A stretch of DNA of 5,170 nucleotides from an uncultured Gammaproteobacteria bacterium. Its GTDB lineage: Bacteria > Pseudomonadota > Gammaproteobacteria > GCA-002705445 > GCA-002716945. This document shows positions 1 to 5,170 of this stretch, in pieces. The DNA is taken from assembly GCA_913046125.1 (NCBI GenBank), contig CAJWRL010000060.1:1-5170 (forward strand), written 5' to 3'. The stretch's first letter is position 1, and each line of letters opens with the position of its first letter. Made by a program: the position numbers and the translations under genes. The notes beneath the pieces were generated by a model. The model was not told where the DNA came from, made no database searches, and saw nothing but the letters and a program-made list of their open reading frames with translations.

Positions 1-747
1 TTGATTGAATTTACTGAAACGGGAAGACTTCACAGTATTTCACTTGAACAGAACCTTATTGAACAAGAAAGAGCAACTAGAGAAATGATAAAAGGTCTAT
101 CTCATGAGATTAAAAACCCACTAGGCGGTATATTGGGTGCGGCGCAGATTCTTGAAAAGTCTTTGGATGATTCTTACACCAAATTCACAGACATCATAAA
201 AAAAGAAACTGGGCGATTGGTGAATCTTCTAAATGATATGGCATTACCAGCGACCTCAGTCAAGAAAACACCAATTAACATTCATGAAGTTACGGAACAT
301 GTAGTTGATCTCTTTCAATTTGATCTTAAAAACAAGAATGTTAACTTCATGAAGGATTATGATCCTAGTATCCCTGATGTGAATACAAACAAGGAACAAC
401 TTATACAGGCATTAATCAACCTTGTTAGAAACTCTATCCAAGCTCTAGACTTTAAAGGTAACATAACAATCAGAACAAGAACGGAACCAAGTTACACTAT
501 TGGTAACGAATATTACCCCCTAGTTACGAAAATTAGTGTAATTGATAATGGCCCTGGTATCCCTGAAGATAAACTAAAAGAAATATTCTATCCGATGGTG
601 AGCACAAAAACAGAAGGAATGGGATTAGGGCTTACAATTGCACAATCAATTATAATGCAAAATTCTGGTCTTATTGAATGCTCAAGTAAGCAAAAGGAAA
701 CTTGTTTTACCGTAGTGCTTCCTGTGAGGTGTAAAATTCATGGCTAA
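1..747 (+). CDS. ntrB: Nitrogen regulation sensor histidine kinase NtrB (GlnL), 3' part
   Basis: Cytoplasmic sensor kinase/phosphatase that phosphorylates NtrC when nitrogen is scarce; in known systems PII protein switches it to phosphatase mode. The visible 248 codons hold the whole transmitter region. The H-box SHEIKNPLGG (residues 34-43, phosphorylated His35, with the E36 and N39 needed for phosphatase action) is followed by the dimerisation helices. The ATPase domain has N-box N144 in LVRNSIQAL, G1 box DNGPGIP at 182-188, FYPMVS at 196-201 and the glycine-rich lid GMGLGL at 206-211. The protein ends in LPVR, like E. coli NtrB. E. coli NtrB is about 349 residues, so roughly the first 100 residues (PAS-like sensor domain) lie left of the window. 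The TTG at base 1 is therefore an internal Leu codon, not a start. The stop TAA overlaps the ntrC start by 8 bases. No transmembrane segment is visible, as expected for NtrB rather than NtrY. Confidence 0.96.
   Translation: MIEFTETGRLHSISLEQNLIEQERATREMIKGLSHEIKNPLGGILGAAQILEKSLDDSYTKFTDIIKKETGRLVNLLNDMALPATSVKKTPINIHEVTEHVVDLFQFDLKNKNVNFMKDYDPSIPDVNTNKEQLIQALINLVRNSIQALDFKGNITIRTRTEPSYTIGNEYYPLVTKISVIDNGPGIPEDKLKEIFYPMVSTKTEGMGLGLTIAQSIIMQNSGLIECSSKQKETCFTVVLPVRCKIHG
726..730 (+). promoter_or_regulatory. Shine-Dalgarno site of ntrC inside the ntrB 3' end
   Basis: GAGGT lies 9 bases before the ntrC ATG at 740 and within the last codons of ntrB. It is one of the clearer ribosome binding sites in this window. 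It supports the ATG at 740 as the ntrC start and suggests that ntrC can be initiated independently of ntrB translation. Confidence 0.6.
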
Positions 748-2137
748 AATCTGGATAATTGACGATGAAGAGAGTATACGAACTATTTGTACTAGCGCAC
801 TGGAAGATCTTTTCACAGTTGAGTCATTTGCTAATGCATCGGAGGCATTGCTTGAACTTAATTCAGCACAGCCGGATCTAATCATAACGGATATAAAGAT
901 GCCAGGAATGTCTGGTCTAGAATTCCTAAATAAAGTATCTGATAAATTTCCAGAAATACCAACAATAATTATCACTGCACATGCAAACATTGATAATGCT
1001 CTATCAGCATACAAAGGCGGTGCATTTGAATACTTAACAAAGCCTTTTAATATCGATGAAATAAGAAAACTAGCTATCAAAGCAACACGTGCAAGTAATA
1101 GTTATAATGGTGACTTTAATAACAGTACAGAGAATAATATTGTTGGCAAAGCTGATGCAATGCAAGATGTATTCAAAGCTATAGGAAAAATATCAAAAAC
1201 AGACATCACTGTGCTTATAAGAGGCGAATCAGGTACAGGAAAAGAGCTAATAGCACAGTCAGTTCACGCTAACAGCCCTAGGAGCGATAAACCTTTTGTT
1301 GCCATAAACGTCGCTGCAATCCCTCATGAGTTACTTGAAAGTGAACTATTTGGTCATGAAAAAGGTTCGTTTACTGGCGCACAAACTCAAAGGATAGGAA
1401 GGTTTGAACAAGCATTAGGCGGTACTTTATTTCTTGATGAAATTGGAGATATGCATCCTGAGTTGCAAACAAGACTTCTTAGAGTATTGTCTAGTCATGA
1501 GTTCTACAGGGTAGGTGGACAAAAACCAATTAAATCAGATGTTAGGATAATTGCTGCTACGAATCAAAACATAGAAAATTTGATCAAAAATGGCAAGTTC
1601 CGAGAAGATCTCTACCACAGATTAAATGTCTTTAGAATTGAGCTACCTCCCCTCAGAGACAGAAAAGAAGATATAAATGAGCTCGTAAAATACTTCTTAA
1701 ACAAGAGTGCTGATGAACTTAAAAGTGATTCAAAAACTATAGAGAGTGCAGCTATGGAATTATTAAATAAGTATGATTGGCCTGGCAACATTAGACAACT
1801 TGAAAATTTATGCAGATATATGACAGTCATGGCTCCATCGGCTACAATCACAGTAGATGATGTTCCTGACGAAGTTAGAGATTTACATTCAAATAGTAGT
1901 AATTCAACTCTAAATGAAAGCGTGAATACAACTTTATCATGGGAGGAAAATTTATCTAGTCACATAAAAGGTATACTCTCAGATAGTAATGATTTAAGTG
2001 TTTTTTCTAGAGAACTAGATAAACTACTTCTCAAAGAAGCATTATTAGCAAGTAAAGGAAAACGGATCGAAGCTGCTAGAATATTAGGTATGGGCAGGAA
2101 TACAATCACAAGAAAAATAAAGGAACTAGACTTGTAG
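740..2137 (+). CDS. ntrC: Nitrogen response regulator NtrC (GlnG), sigma-54 activator
   Basis: Cytoplasmic DNA-binding response regulator that, when phosphorylated by NtrB, oligomerises at enhancers and drives sigma-54 RNA polymerase at nitrogen-assimilation promoters. The 465 residues match the family length. The receiver domain (about 1-118) has the acidic pocket D8/D9, phospho-acceptor D51 in TDIKMPG, T79 and K101. The AAA+ domain (about 135-375) has Walker A GESGTGKE (162-169), the sigma-54 contact loop GSFTGA (209-214; GAFTGA in the textbook form), Walker B FLDEIGD (231-237), AATN (272-275) and the WPGNIRQLEN segment (347-356). A Ser/Asn-rich linker (about 381-408) leads to a Fis-type helix-turn-helix (about 441-463, AARILGMGRNTITRKIKEL), close to E. 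coli NtrC. The start overlaps ntrB by 8 bases, so the two form an operon. The 3' end overlaps the convergent gpsA by 12 bases. NtrX or other activators are unlikely given this C-terminal helix and the NtrB partner. Confidence 0.96.
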   Translation: MAKIWIIDDEESIRTICTSALEDLFTVESFANASEALLELNSAQPDLIITDIKMPGMSGLEFLNKVSDKFPEIPTIIITAHANIDNALSAYKGGAFEYLTKPFNIDEIRKLAIKATRASNSYNGDFNNSTENNIVGKADAMQDVFKAIGKISKTDITVLIRGESGTGKELIAQSVHANSPRSDKPFVAINVAAIPHELLESELFGHEKGSFTGAQTQRIGRFEQALGGTLFLDEIGDMHPELQTRLLRVLSSHEFYRVGGQKPIKSDVRIIAATNQNIENLIKNGKFREDLYHRLNVFRIELPPLRDRKEDINELVKYFLNKSADELKSDSKTIESAAMELLNKYDWPGNIRQLENLCRYMTVMAPSATITVDDVPDEVRDLHSNSSNSTLNESVNTTLSWEENLSSHIKGILSDSNDLSVFSRELDKLLLKEALLASKGKRIEAARILGMGRNTITRKIKELDL

Positions 2138-3139
2138 AAATTCTTTAAGTAATCCTTCACGCTCTGTGCTCTTAGACTTTAAAATCTTATACAATAGCGT
2201 TGTCAGGCCATCTACACAATGTTTCGAATTCTCCACAAGGGTTTGACAACAGTCATAGCCCTCAACTGTTCCTATAGTATTTTTAGCATCTTCAATACTA
2301 ATTTCATGATCTGCTATCAGCCTCCCAAATTGGTAATTACGAGATTGATTTTGTTTACAGGTTAAAATCATATCTCCTATATAGCCAGGAGATGAGATAA
2401 TTGTGTCTCTGTCGTGATTAAGATTATCACAGAATTCCTGGTATTGATTAGGAGGGAGGTGCTCGCGTAACTTTAGTGCTAGCTCCCATGTCTCTTCACA
2501 GGCCTTTTTGATAATTTTGTTAGCATGGACACCCTTATCAGTATATTCATCTGCCATACCACACATAATTGCAGCAATATTTTTGATAATTCCTGCTATT
2601 TCAATTTGATAGATATATTTTGTTGGGGTCATCTGAAAATGCGCACTTTTAGTTACGTCAACCATAGCCTTACATAAGTCTTCATCTAAAGAGGCCATTG
2701 ATACTATGATTTTTTTTCCCTCACATAAATCCTTAGCAAAGGAAGGTCCAGATACAAGTCCATATCGTTGCATATTTGTGAATCTATCAAACACTAAATC
2801 ACTAAATAACATACCACTTTGATGATCAATACCTTTTGTGAGTGATACTACCTCAGTCAATCTACTAAAGTAGTTCTCGTAATTATCTAAAACATCACTA
2901 AAACCTTTACTGCTAACAGCAATGATATTTATTTCATCATTATTTTTTTGATCATTAAGAGTTTCTAGAGATTTAATGTGATCGGATGATACTTTCTTAA
3001 GTCCGAGTTTTTGAATACTATCTGCCCCTAAGCTTATATCTCTTCTGAATATTTCAACACTATGACCCAAGTTTAAAAGATAATCTGAGAAGGCTAACCC
3101 CCACACGCCAGCACCAATCACCCTGAATTTAGTTAACAT
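2126..3139 (-). CDS. gpsA: Glycerol-3-phosphate dehydrogenase [NAD(P)+], GpsA
   Basis: Cytoplasmic enzyme that reduces dihydroxyacetone phosphate to sn-glycerol 3-phosphate, the backbone precursor of phospholipids. The 337-residue length is normal. The N-terminal Rossmann fold has the dinucleotide motif GAGVWG (9-14), then SLTKGI (99-104) and the family signature GPSFAKDL (131-138). The catalytic domain shows IIKNIAAI with the expected catalytic Lys186, GYIGDMILTC (252-261), NQSRN with Arg267 for phosphate/cofactor binding, and TVEGY (291-295). The AGIIKNI stretch and the following helix are more divergent than in E. coli, but every key residue I looked for is present. The start codon shares one base with the secB stop (TAATG), which favours translational coupling; no strong Shine-Dalgarno site precedes it. 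It is the last gene of the - strand operon, and its stop lies inside the ntrC coding sequence. Confidence 0.96.
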   Translation of the reverse strand: MLTKFRVIGAGVWGLAFSDYLLNLGHSVEIFRRDISLGADSIQKLGLKKVSSDHIKSLETLNDQKNNDEINIIAVSSKGFSDVLDNYENYFSRLTEVVSLTKGIDHQSGMLFSDLVFDRFTNMQRYGLVSGPSFAKDLCEGKKIIVSMASLDEDLCKAMVDVTKSAHFQMTPTKYIYQIEIAGIIKNIAAIMCGMADEYTDKGVHANKIIKKACEETWELALKLREHLPPNQYQEFCDNLNHDRDTIISSPGYIGDMILTCKQNQSRNYQFGRLIADHEISIEDAKNTIGTVEGYDCCQTLVENSKHCVDGLTTLLYKILKSKSTEREGLLKEFLQV

Positions 3140-3576
3140 TAATTATCTTTTCTTTTATCTAGCTCGTTTTGATAAATAGTACGAAAGTCTATTGGATTTA
3201 TAAACAAAGGAGGGAACCCACCTCTTTGTATAATACTAGATATATTTTCCCTTGCATATGGAAATACTATCTCAGCACAATGAACATTGAGGAATCTTTT
3301 TTTAAGATCTTCATTATCTGTTGAAATGTGAAAAACCCCACATTGTTTTAACTCAACTATGTACAAAGTCTTATTATCAACTTCTGCTTTAACATTAAAC
3401 ATAAGCGTCAATTCATATACATCGTCTGTTAATTTATTAATATTAGACTCAAAGTTAAAACCAACCTGTGGGGATGATGACATGTTCGTAAAGATATCTG
3501 GTGTCATAGGTGATTCAAATGAAAGATCTTTCAAATACACTCTTTGAATATTAAATTGGACCCTATTTTCGTTCAT
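3139..3576 (-). CDS. secB: Protein-export chaperone SecB
   Basis: Cytoplasmic tetrameric chaperone that keeps precursor proteins unfolded and delivers them to SecA for Sec-dependent export. The 145-residue product matches SecB throughout: QRVYLKDLSFESP at 11-23, DDVYEL at 51-56, the FPYARE signature at 105-110 and RGGFPPLFINPIDF at 118-131. By alignment from memory with E. coli SecB, D17 and E21 correspond to D20 and E24, which contact SecA, and E75 to E77. The protein is about 10 residues shorter than E. coli SecB and ends in DKRKDN, so the acidic, SecA-binding C-terminal tail is reduced or absent. The ATG overlaps the rhodanese stop by 4 bases (ATGA), and the stop overlaps the gpsA start by 1 base. 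Position next to gpsA is the classical gammaproteobacterial order. Confidence 0.96.
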   Translation of the reverse strand: MNENRVQFNIQRVYLKDLSFESPMTPDIFTNMSSSPQVGFNFESNINKLTDDVYELTLMFNVKAEVDNKTLYIVELKQCGVFHISTDNEDLKKRFLNVHCAEIVFPYARENISSIIQRGGFPPLFINPIDFRTIYQNELDKRKDN

Positions 3577-3980
3577 TTGCCCTCGACTAAAGGTAGATTG
3601 TTTTCAGTCCAAGATTGAATCCCGCCCTCTAGGTAAAACACTTGTATCGAATTGTTTTTTAATATTCTTTCTGCACTACTGACACTTGTCATTTCATCCT
3701 TATCATAAACAACGACTTCGTCGAATTCTAATTTTTTTGTAGTTGATGAGTCATGAAGTATTGCTTGTGAGATGTGTCCTTTTTTATATTCTGCTTTTTC
3801 TCTTGTGTCAAGAACGACAATTTGACTTTCGTTAATTTTTGTAACAAGGTCACTGCAATCAATACCTTTATACTTTTTAGTAAAGTTTTTAATCTCAAAA
3901 GAAATTATAAGATAAATAAAAATAATTAAAGCTACTGATAGAACAGGGTGATTAAGGATAAATTCAAATGAGTGATCCAT
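3573..3980 (-). CDS. yibN: YibN-like membrane-anchored rhodanese-domain protein, no catalytic cysteine
   Basis: One N-terminal transmembrane helix (about residues 13-29) with an acidic N-terminus and a basic stretch after it (KNFTKKYK), which predicts the rhodanese domain (about 38-133) on the cytoplasmic side. Rhodanese features are LDTREKAEYKKGHI (57-70), the beta strand EVVVYD (88-93), FYLEGGIQSW (115-124) and the ending NLPLVEGK. In active rhodaneses the residue after the VVVY strand is the persulfide-forming Cys; here it is Asp93, and the only Cys is C42 before the core fold. E. coli YibN, as I recall, has the same Asp, a similar anchor and nearly the same C-terminal ending, so this is the same family rather than a recent inactivation. 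Sulfurtransferase activity is therefore doubtful; a scaffolding or sensing role in the membrane is an inference. The gene begins 8 bases after arsR, has no Shine-Dalgarno site and overlaps secB by 4 bases. The grxC gene that separates yibN and secB in E. coli is missing. Confidence 0.88.
   Translation of the reverse strand: MDHSFEFILNHPVLSVALIIFIYLIISFEIKNFTKKYKGIDCSDLVTKINESQIVVLDTREKAEYKKGHISQAILHDSSTTKKLEFDEVVVYDKDEMTSVSSAERILKNNSIQVFYLEGGIQSWTENNLPLVEGK
3580..3584 (-). promoter_or_regulatory. Shine-Dalgarno site of secB
   Basis: Read on the - strand, GAGGG lies 3 bases before the secB ATG (3576-3574), inside the last codons of the rhodanese gene. The spacing is short, but the motif supports this start together with the ATGA overlap. 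Confidence 0.45.
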
Positions 3981-3991
3981 TATATGGATCA
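3973..3991 (-). promoter_or_regulatory. Perfect inverted repeat over the arsR stop and rhodanese start
   Basis: The + strand reads TGATCCAT-TAT-ATGGATCA, two perfect 8-base arms around a 3-base loop. The arsR stop codon (3991-3989) begins the 5' arm of the transcript, and the rhodanese ATG (3980-3978) begins the 3' arm. No Shine-Dalgarno site precedes that ATG. A hairpin here would hide the start until a ribosome finishing arsR opens it, so a translational coupling element is the simplest reading. It could instead be a protein-binding palindrome. It is not followed by a T-run, so it is not a terminator. Confidence 0.5.
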
Positions 3992-4330
3992 GTTATGTTT
4001 GGAACAGAAAACTTCTCTCATCATATCAATCAACTTCAATGTCTTAAAATCACTGACTTTGTAAAAAACTTTGTTGGCATCTTTTCTTGCAGAGAGAATG
4101 CCTTTGTCTCTGAGTATCGCTAGATGCTGAGATATATTACTTTGAGATGTACCTACATTATCGACAATGTCTTGAACACTAAACTCACCCTCCCCGAGCT
4201 TGCATAGTATCATCAATCTTAAGGGGTGGGACATTGCTTTTAATGATCGTGACGCAGTTTCAATGTCTCTTTCTTGATCTGCAGAAGAATAATCAATCTT
4301 ATCCTCTATCTGTACTTGTTCGTTTTCCAT
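3989..4330 (-). CDS. ArsR-family repressor with SqrR/BigR-type dithiol, putative persulfide sensor
   Basis: Small (113 residues) winged helix-turn-helix repressor, expected to be a dimer. ALKAMSHPLRLMIL-type helices (about 29-43) lead to EGEFSVQDIVDNVG (47-60), the recognition helix TSQSNISQHLAILRDKGIL (61-79) and a beta wing with FYKVSD (89-94). The metal-site CxC motif of arsenic or cadmium sensors is absent. Instead there are exactly two cysteines, C43 (ILCKLGEGE) in the second helix and C109 (EVFCSKH) in the last helix. The 66-residue separation and surrounding sequence fit the persulfide/sulfide sensors SqrR, BigR and E. coli YgaV, where the pair forms a polysulfide bridge and releases DNA. 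YgaV is also paired with a rhodanese gene (ygaP). The gene heads the operon arsR-rhodanese-secB-gpsA and is divergent from ctpA. No Shine-Dalgarno site is seen before the ATG. The ArsR family assignment is firm; the ligand is inferred from the cysteines. Confidence 0.9.
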   Translation of the reverse strand: MENEQVQIEDKIDYSSADQERDIETASRSLKAMSHPLRLMILCKLGEGEFSVQDIVDNVGTSQSNISQHLAILRDKGILSARKDANKVFYKVSDFKTLKLIDMMREVFCSKHN

Positions 4331-4336
4331 TGTATT

Positions 4337-4342
4337 ATTATA
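4337..4342 (-). promoter_or_regulatory. Likely -10 box of the arsR-rhodanese-secB-gpsA operon
   Basis: On the - strand the hexamer is a perfect TATAAT, only 6 bases before the arsR ATG. Transcription would then start at or next to the ATG, giving a leaderless or near-leaderless mRNA, which fits the lack of a Shine-Dalgarno site. The -35 region at the proper distance (ATTAGT or TATTAG) is weak and overlaps the inverted repeat at 4349-4366. Confidence 0.4.
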
Positions 4343-4348
4343 TACCTA

Positions 4349-4366
4349 TATTAGCCGAAACTAATA
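4349..4366. promoter_or_regulatory. Perfect inverted repeat, candidate ArsR operator
   Basis: TATTAG-CCGAAA-CTAATA: 6-base perfect arms around a 6-base spacer, in the only intergenic region between two divergent genes. One arm falls at the expected -35 position of the arsR promoter, so a bound dimer would block transcription. Written as ATTA-N8-TAAT, its geometry resembles the ATTC-N8-GAAT operator I recall for SqrR. Binding by the neighbouring ArsR protein is inferred. AT-rich sequence makes short chance palindromes fairly likely. Confidence 0.45.
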
Positions 4367-4391
4367 ATAAATCTAGTAATAAAGTGCTATT

Positions 4392-5170
4392 ATGTGCTTG
4401 ATGATAAGTATCTATAAAACCTTTAAAATTGTACTTTTTTCTGCGTTCCTTGCCTTAGTTTGCATGCCTGTGTATTCATCTGATAGCGAAGTTCCAACAG
4501 AAAAAATTCAGCAGTTTGTTGATGTATATAAGAAAATTAAAGATCAGTATGTTGACGAAGTTGATGATACTACACTGTTTAACTATGCAATCGAGGGGAT
4601 GGTTTCTAATTTAGACCCCTACTCTGATTATCTTTCTAAAGAAGATTTTTCAGAACTAAAAATTGGGACAACTGGAAGGTTTGGAGGTATTGGAATAGAA
4701 ATCACCATGGAAGATGGGTTTGTAAAAATTATATCGCCAATAGATGATACCCCTGCACAAAGAGCAGGTCTCAAGGCCGGGGACCTCGTGATTGAAGTTC
4801 AAGATATATCACTGAAAGATAAATCTATTAATGATGCTGTAAAATTGATGCGCGGCGAGCCAGGCACAAAAGTGAAAGTAAAAGTTTTACGTGAAAAGGA
4901 AGAGAAACCTTTAGATTTTGAATTAGTGAGACAAATCATTGTATCCAAGGGAATTAAAACAGAGATTTTCAACGGTGAGGTTGGATACTTAAGATTATCT
5001 AGTTTTCAATCTAACTCAACTGCGAATGTCAGAAAGGCGATATATGACCTAAGAAAGAAAAGTGGAAATATGATGGTAGCGCTTATTCTTGACCTCAGAA
5101 ATAACCCCGGCGGAGTCCTTGGTTCTGCTGTAGGTATATCTGATTTATTTTTAGAATCAGGAAAGATTGT
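4392..5170 (+). CDS. ctpA: Carboxyl-terminal processing protease CtpA (S41 family), 5' part
   Basis: Exported serine protease that trims or degrades periplasmic and envelope proteins. The reading frame is open to the window edge, about 259 codons. An N-terminal signal peptide (KTFKIVLFSAFLALVCMPVYSS region) has a plausible signal peptidase I site near VYS; the Cys in it lacks a lipobox. Next come IQQFVDVYKKIKDQYVDEV and GMVSNLDPYSDYL, typical of the S41 N-terminal helices (family form LDPHS). A PDZ domain follows (about residues 94-165 from the ATG at 4401, beginning GRFGGIGIEI, with GLKAGDLVIEV). The S41 core begins at GEVGYLRLSSF and includes LDLRNNPGG (about 230-238). The catalytic Ser/Lys region lies beyond the window. 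Two in-frame ATGs, 4392 and 4401, are possible. I chose 4392 because AAAGTG precedes it by 5 bases, but 4401 gives an equally good signal peptide. Divergent from arsR and possibly sharing its operator. In Pseudomonas ctpA follows gpmI-envC, which are absent here. Confidence 0.93.
   Translation, partial: MCLMISIYKTFKIVLFSAFLALVCMPVYSSDSEVPTEKIQQFVDVYKKIKDQYVDEVDDTTLFNYAIEGMVSNLDPYSDYLSKEDFSELKIGTTGRFGGIGIEITMEDGFVKIISPIDDTPAQRAGLKAGDLVIEVQDISLKDKSINDAVKLMRGEPGTKVKVKVLREKEEKPLDFELVRQIIVSKGIKTEIFNGEVGYLRLSSFQSNSTANVRKAIYDLRKKSGNMMVALILDLRNNPGGVLGSAVGISDLFLESGKI

Noticed and set aside
1..3. TTG at base 1 as a start codon
   Set aside because: NtrB normally has about 100 more residues before this point and the frame is open to the window edge, so the codon is internal.
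682..1080. Open frame on the - strand opposite ntrC (132 codons)
   Set aside because: It lies wholly over the ntrB/ntrC coding sequence, which has full family motifs, and its translation shows no recognisable domain; it is a shadow frame.
1612..2160. Two - strand open frames opposite the ntrC 3' half
   Set aside because: They lie over or almost wholly over the AAA+ and helix-turn-helix coding regions of ntrC (the second runs slightly past the stop, into the gpsA end), and their hydrophobic, Ser-rich translations look like antisense of coding sequence.
2138..2220. Terminator for ntrC downstream of its stop
   Set aside because: No stem followed by a T-run was seen; the region is gpsA coding sequence.
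3359..3547. Short + strand open frame opposite secB (62 codons)
   Set aside because: It is antisense to the conserved SecB core, with no ribosome site or known motif.
3989..4330. ArsR-type protein as an arsenic or cadmium metal sensor
   Set aside because: The CxC metal motif in the DNA-binding helix is missing and no arsenic resistance genes are nearby; the two-cysteine pattern fits persulfide sensors better.
4392..4480. CtpA as a lipoprotein because of the Cys in the signal peptide
   Set aside because: The residues before the Cys are A-L-V, which do not make a lipobox (small residue needed at -1); a signal peptidase I site further on fits better.

Overview
This is an AT-rich, very tightly packed piece of a gammaproteobacterial chromosome. 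Evidence for that placement is the set ntrB, ntrC, gpsA, secB, YibN-like rhodanese and ctpA, which from memory lie near each other in Pseudomonas-type gammaproteobacteria (ntrBC ... secB, grxC, rhodanese, gpmI, envC, ctpA) and partly in E. coli (yibN-grxC-secB-gpsA). Low GC, gene overlaps of 1-12 bases and the absence of grxC, gpmI and envC from this stretch suggest a streamlined, possibly marine, genome. I cannot name the species.

Layout. Bases 1-747 hold the 3' part of ntrB (its start lies left of the window), overlapping by 8 bases with ntrC (740-2137). Both are on the + strand and form the nitrogen-limitation two-component system. From 4330 down to 2126 on the - strand runs a four-gene cluster in the order arsR-type regulator, YibN-like rhodanese, secB, gpsA. 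Junctions are an 8-base gap, a 4-base ATGA overlap and a 1-base TAATG overlap, so it is almost certainly one translationally coupled operon. The ends of gpsA and ntrC overlap by 12 bases tail to tail, leaving no terminator space between them. From 4392 (or 4401) to the right edge, on the + strand and divergent from arsR, is the 5' part of ctpA, a periplasmic S41 protease cut off by the window end.

How it may work together. The operon encodes envelope functions: SecB chaperones exported proteins, GpsA makes glycerol-3-phosphate for phospholipids, and the membrane-anchored rhodanese domain is of unknown role. CtpA processes periplasmic proteins. The first operon gene is a small ArsR-family repressor with two cysteines (C43 and C109) at the 66-residue spacing I recall for the persulfide sensors SqrR and BigR. 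This regulator, and a perfect inverted repeat (4349-4366) in the short divergent promoter region, suggest that reactive sulfur may control this envelope operon and perhaps ctpA. This is the most unusual part of the window. A second perfect inverted repeat (3973-3991) spans the arsR stop codon and the rhodanese start codon and could form an RNA hairpin that couples their translation.

No RNA genes, mobile elements, CRISPR arrays or attachment sites were seen, and no non-coding stretch exceeds about 70 bases.
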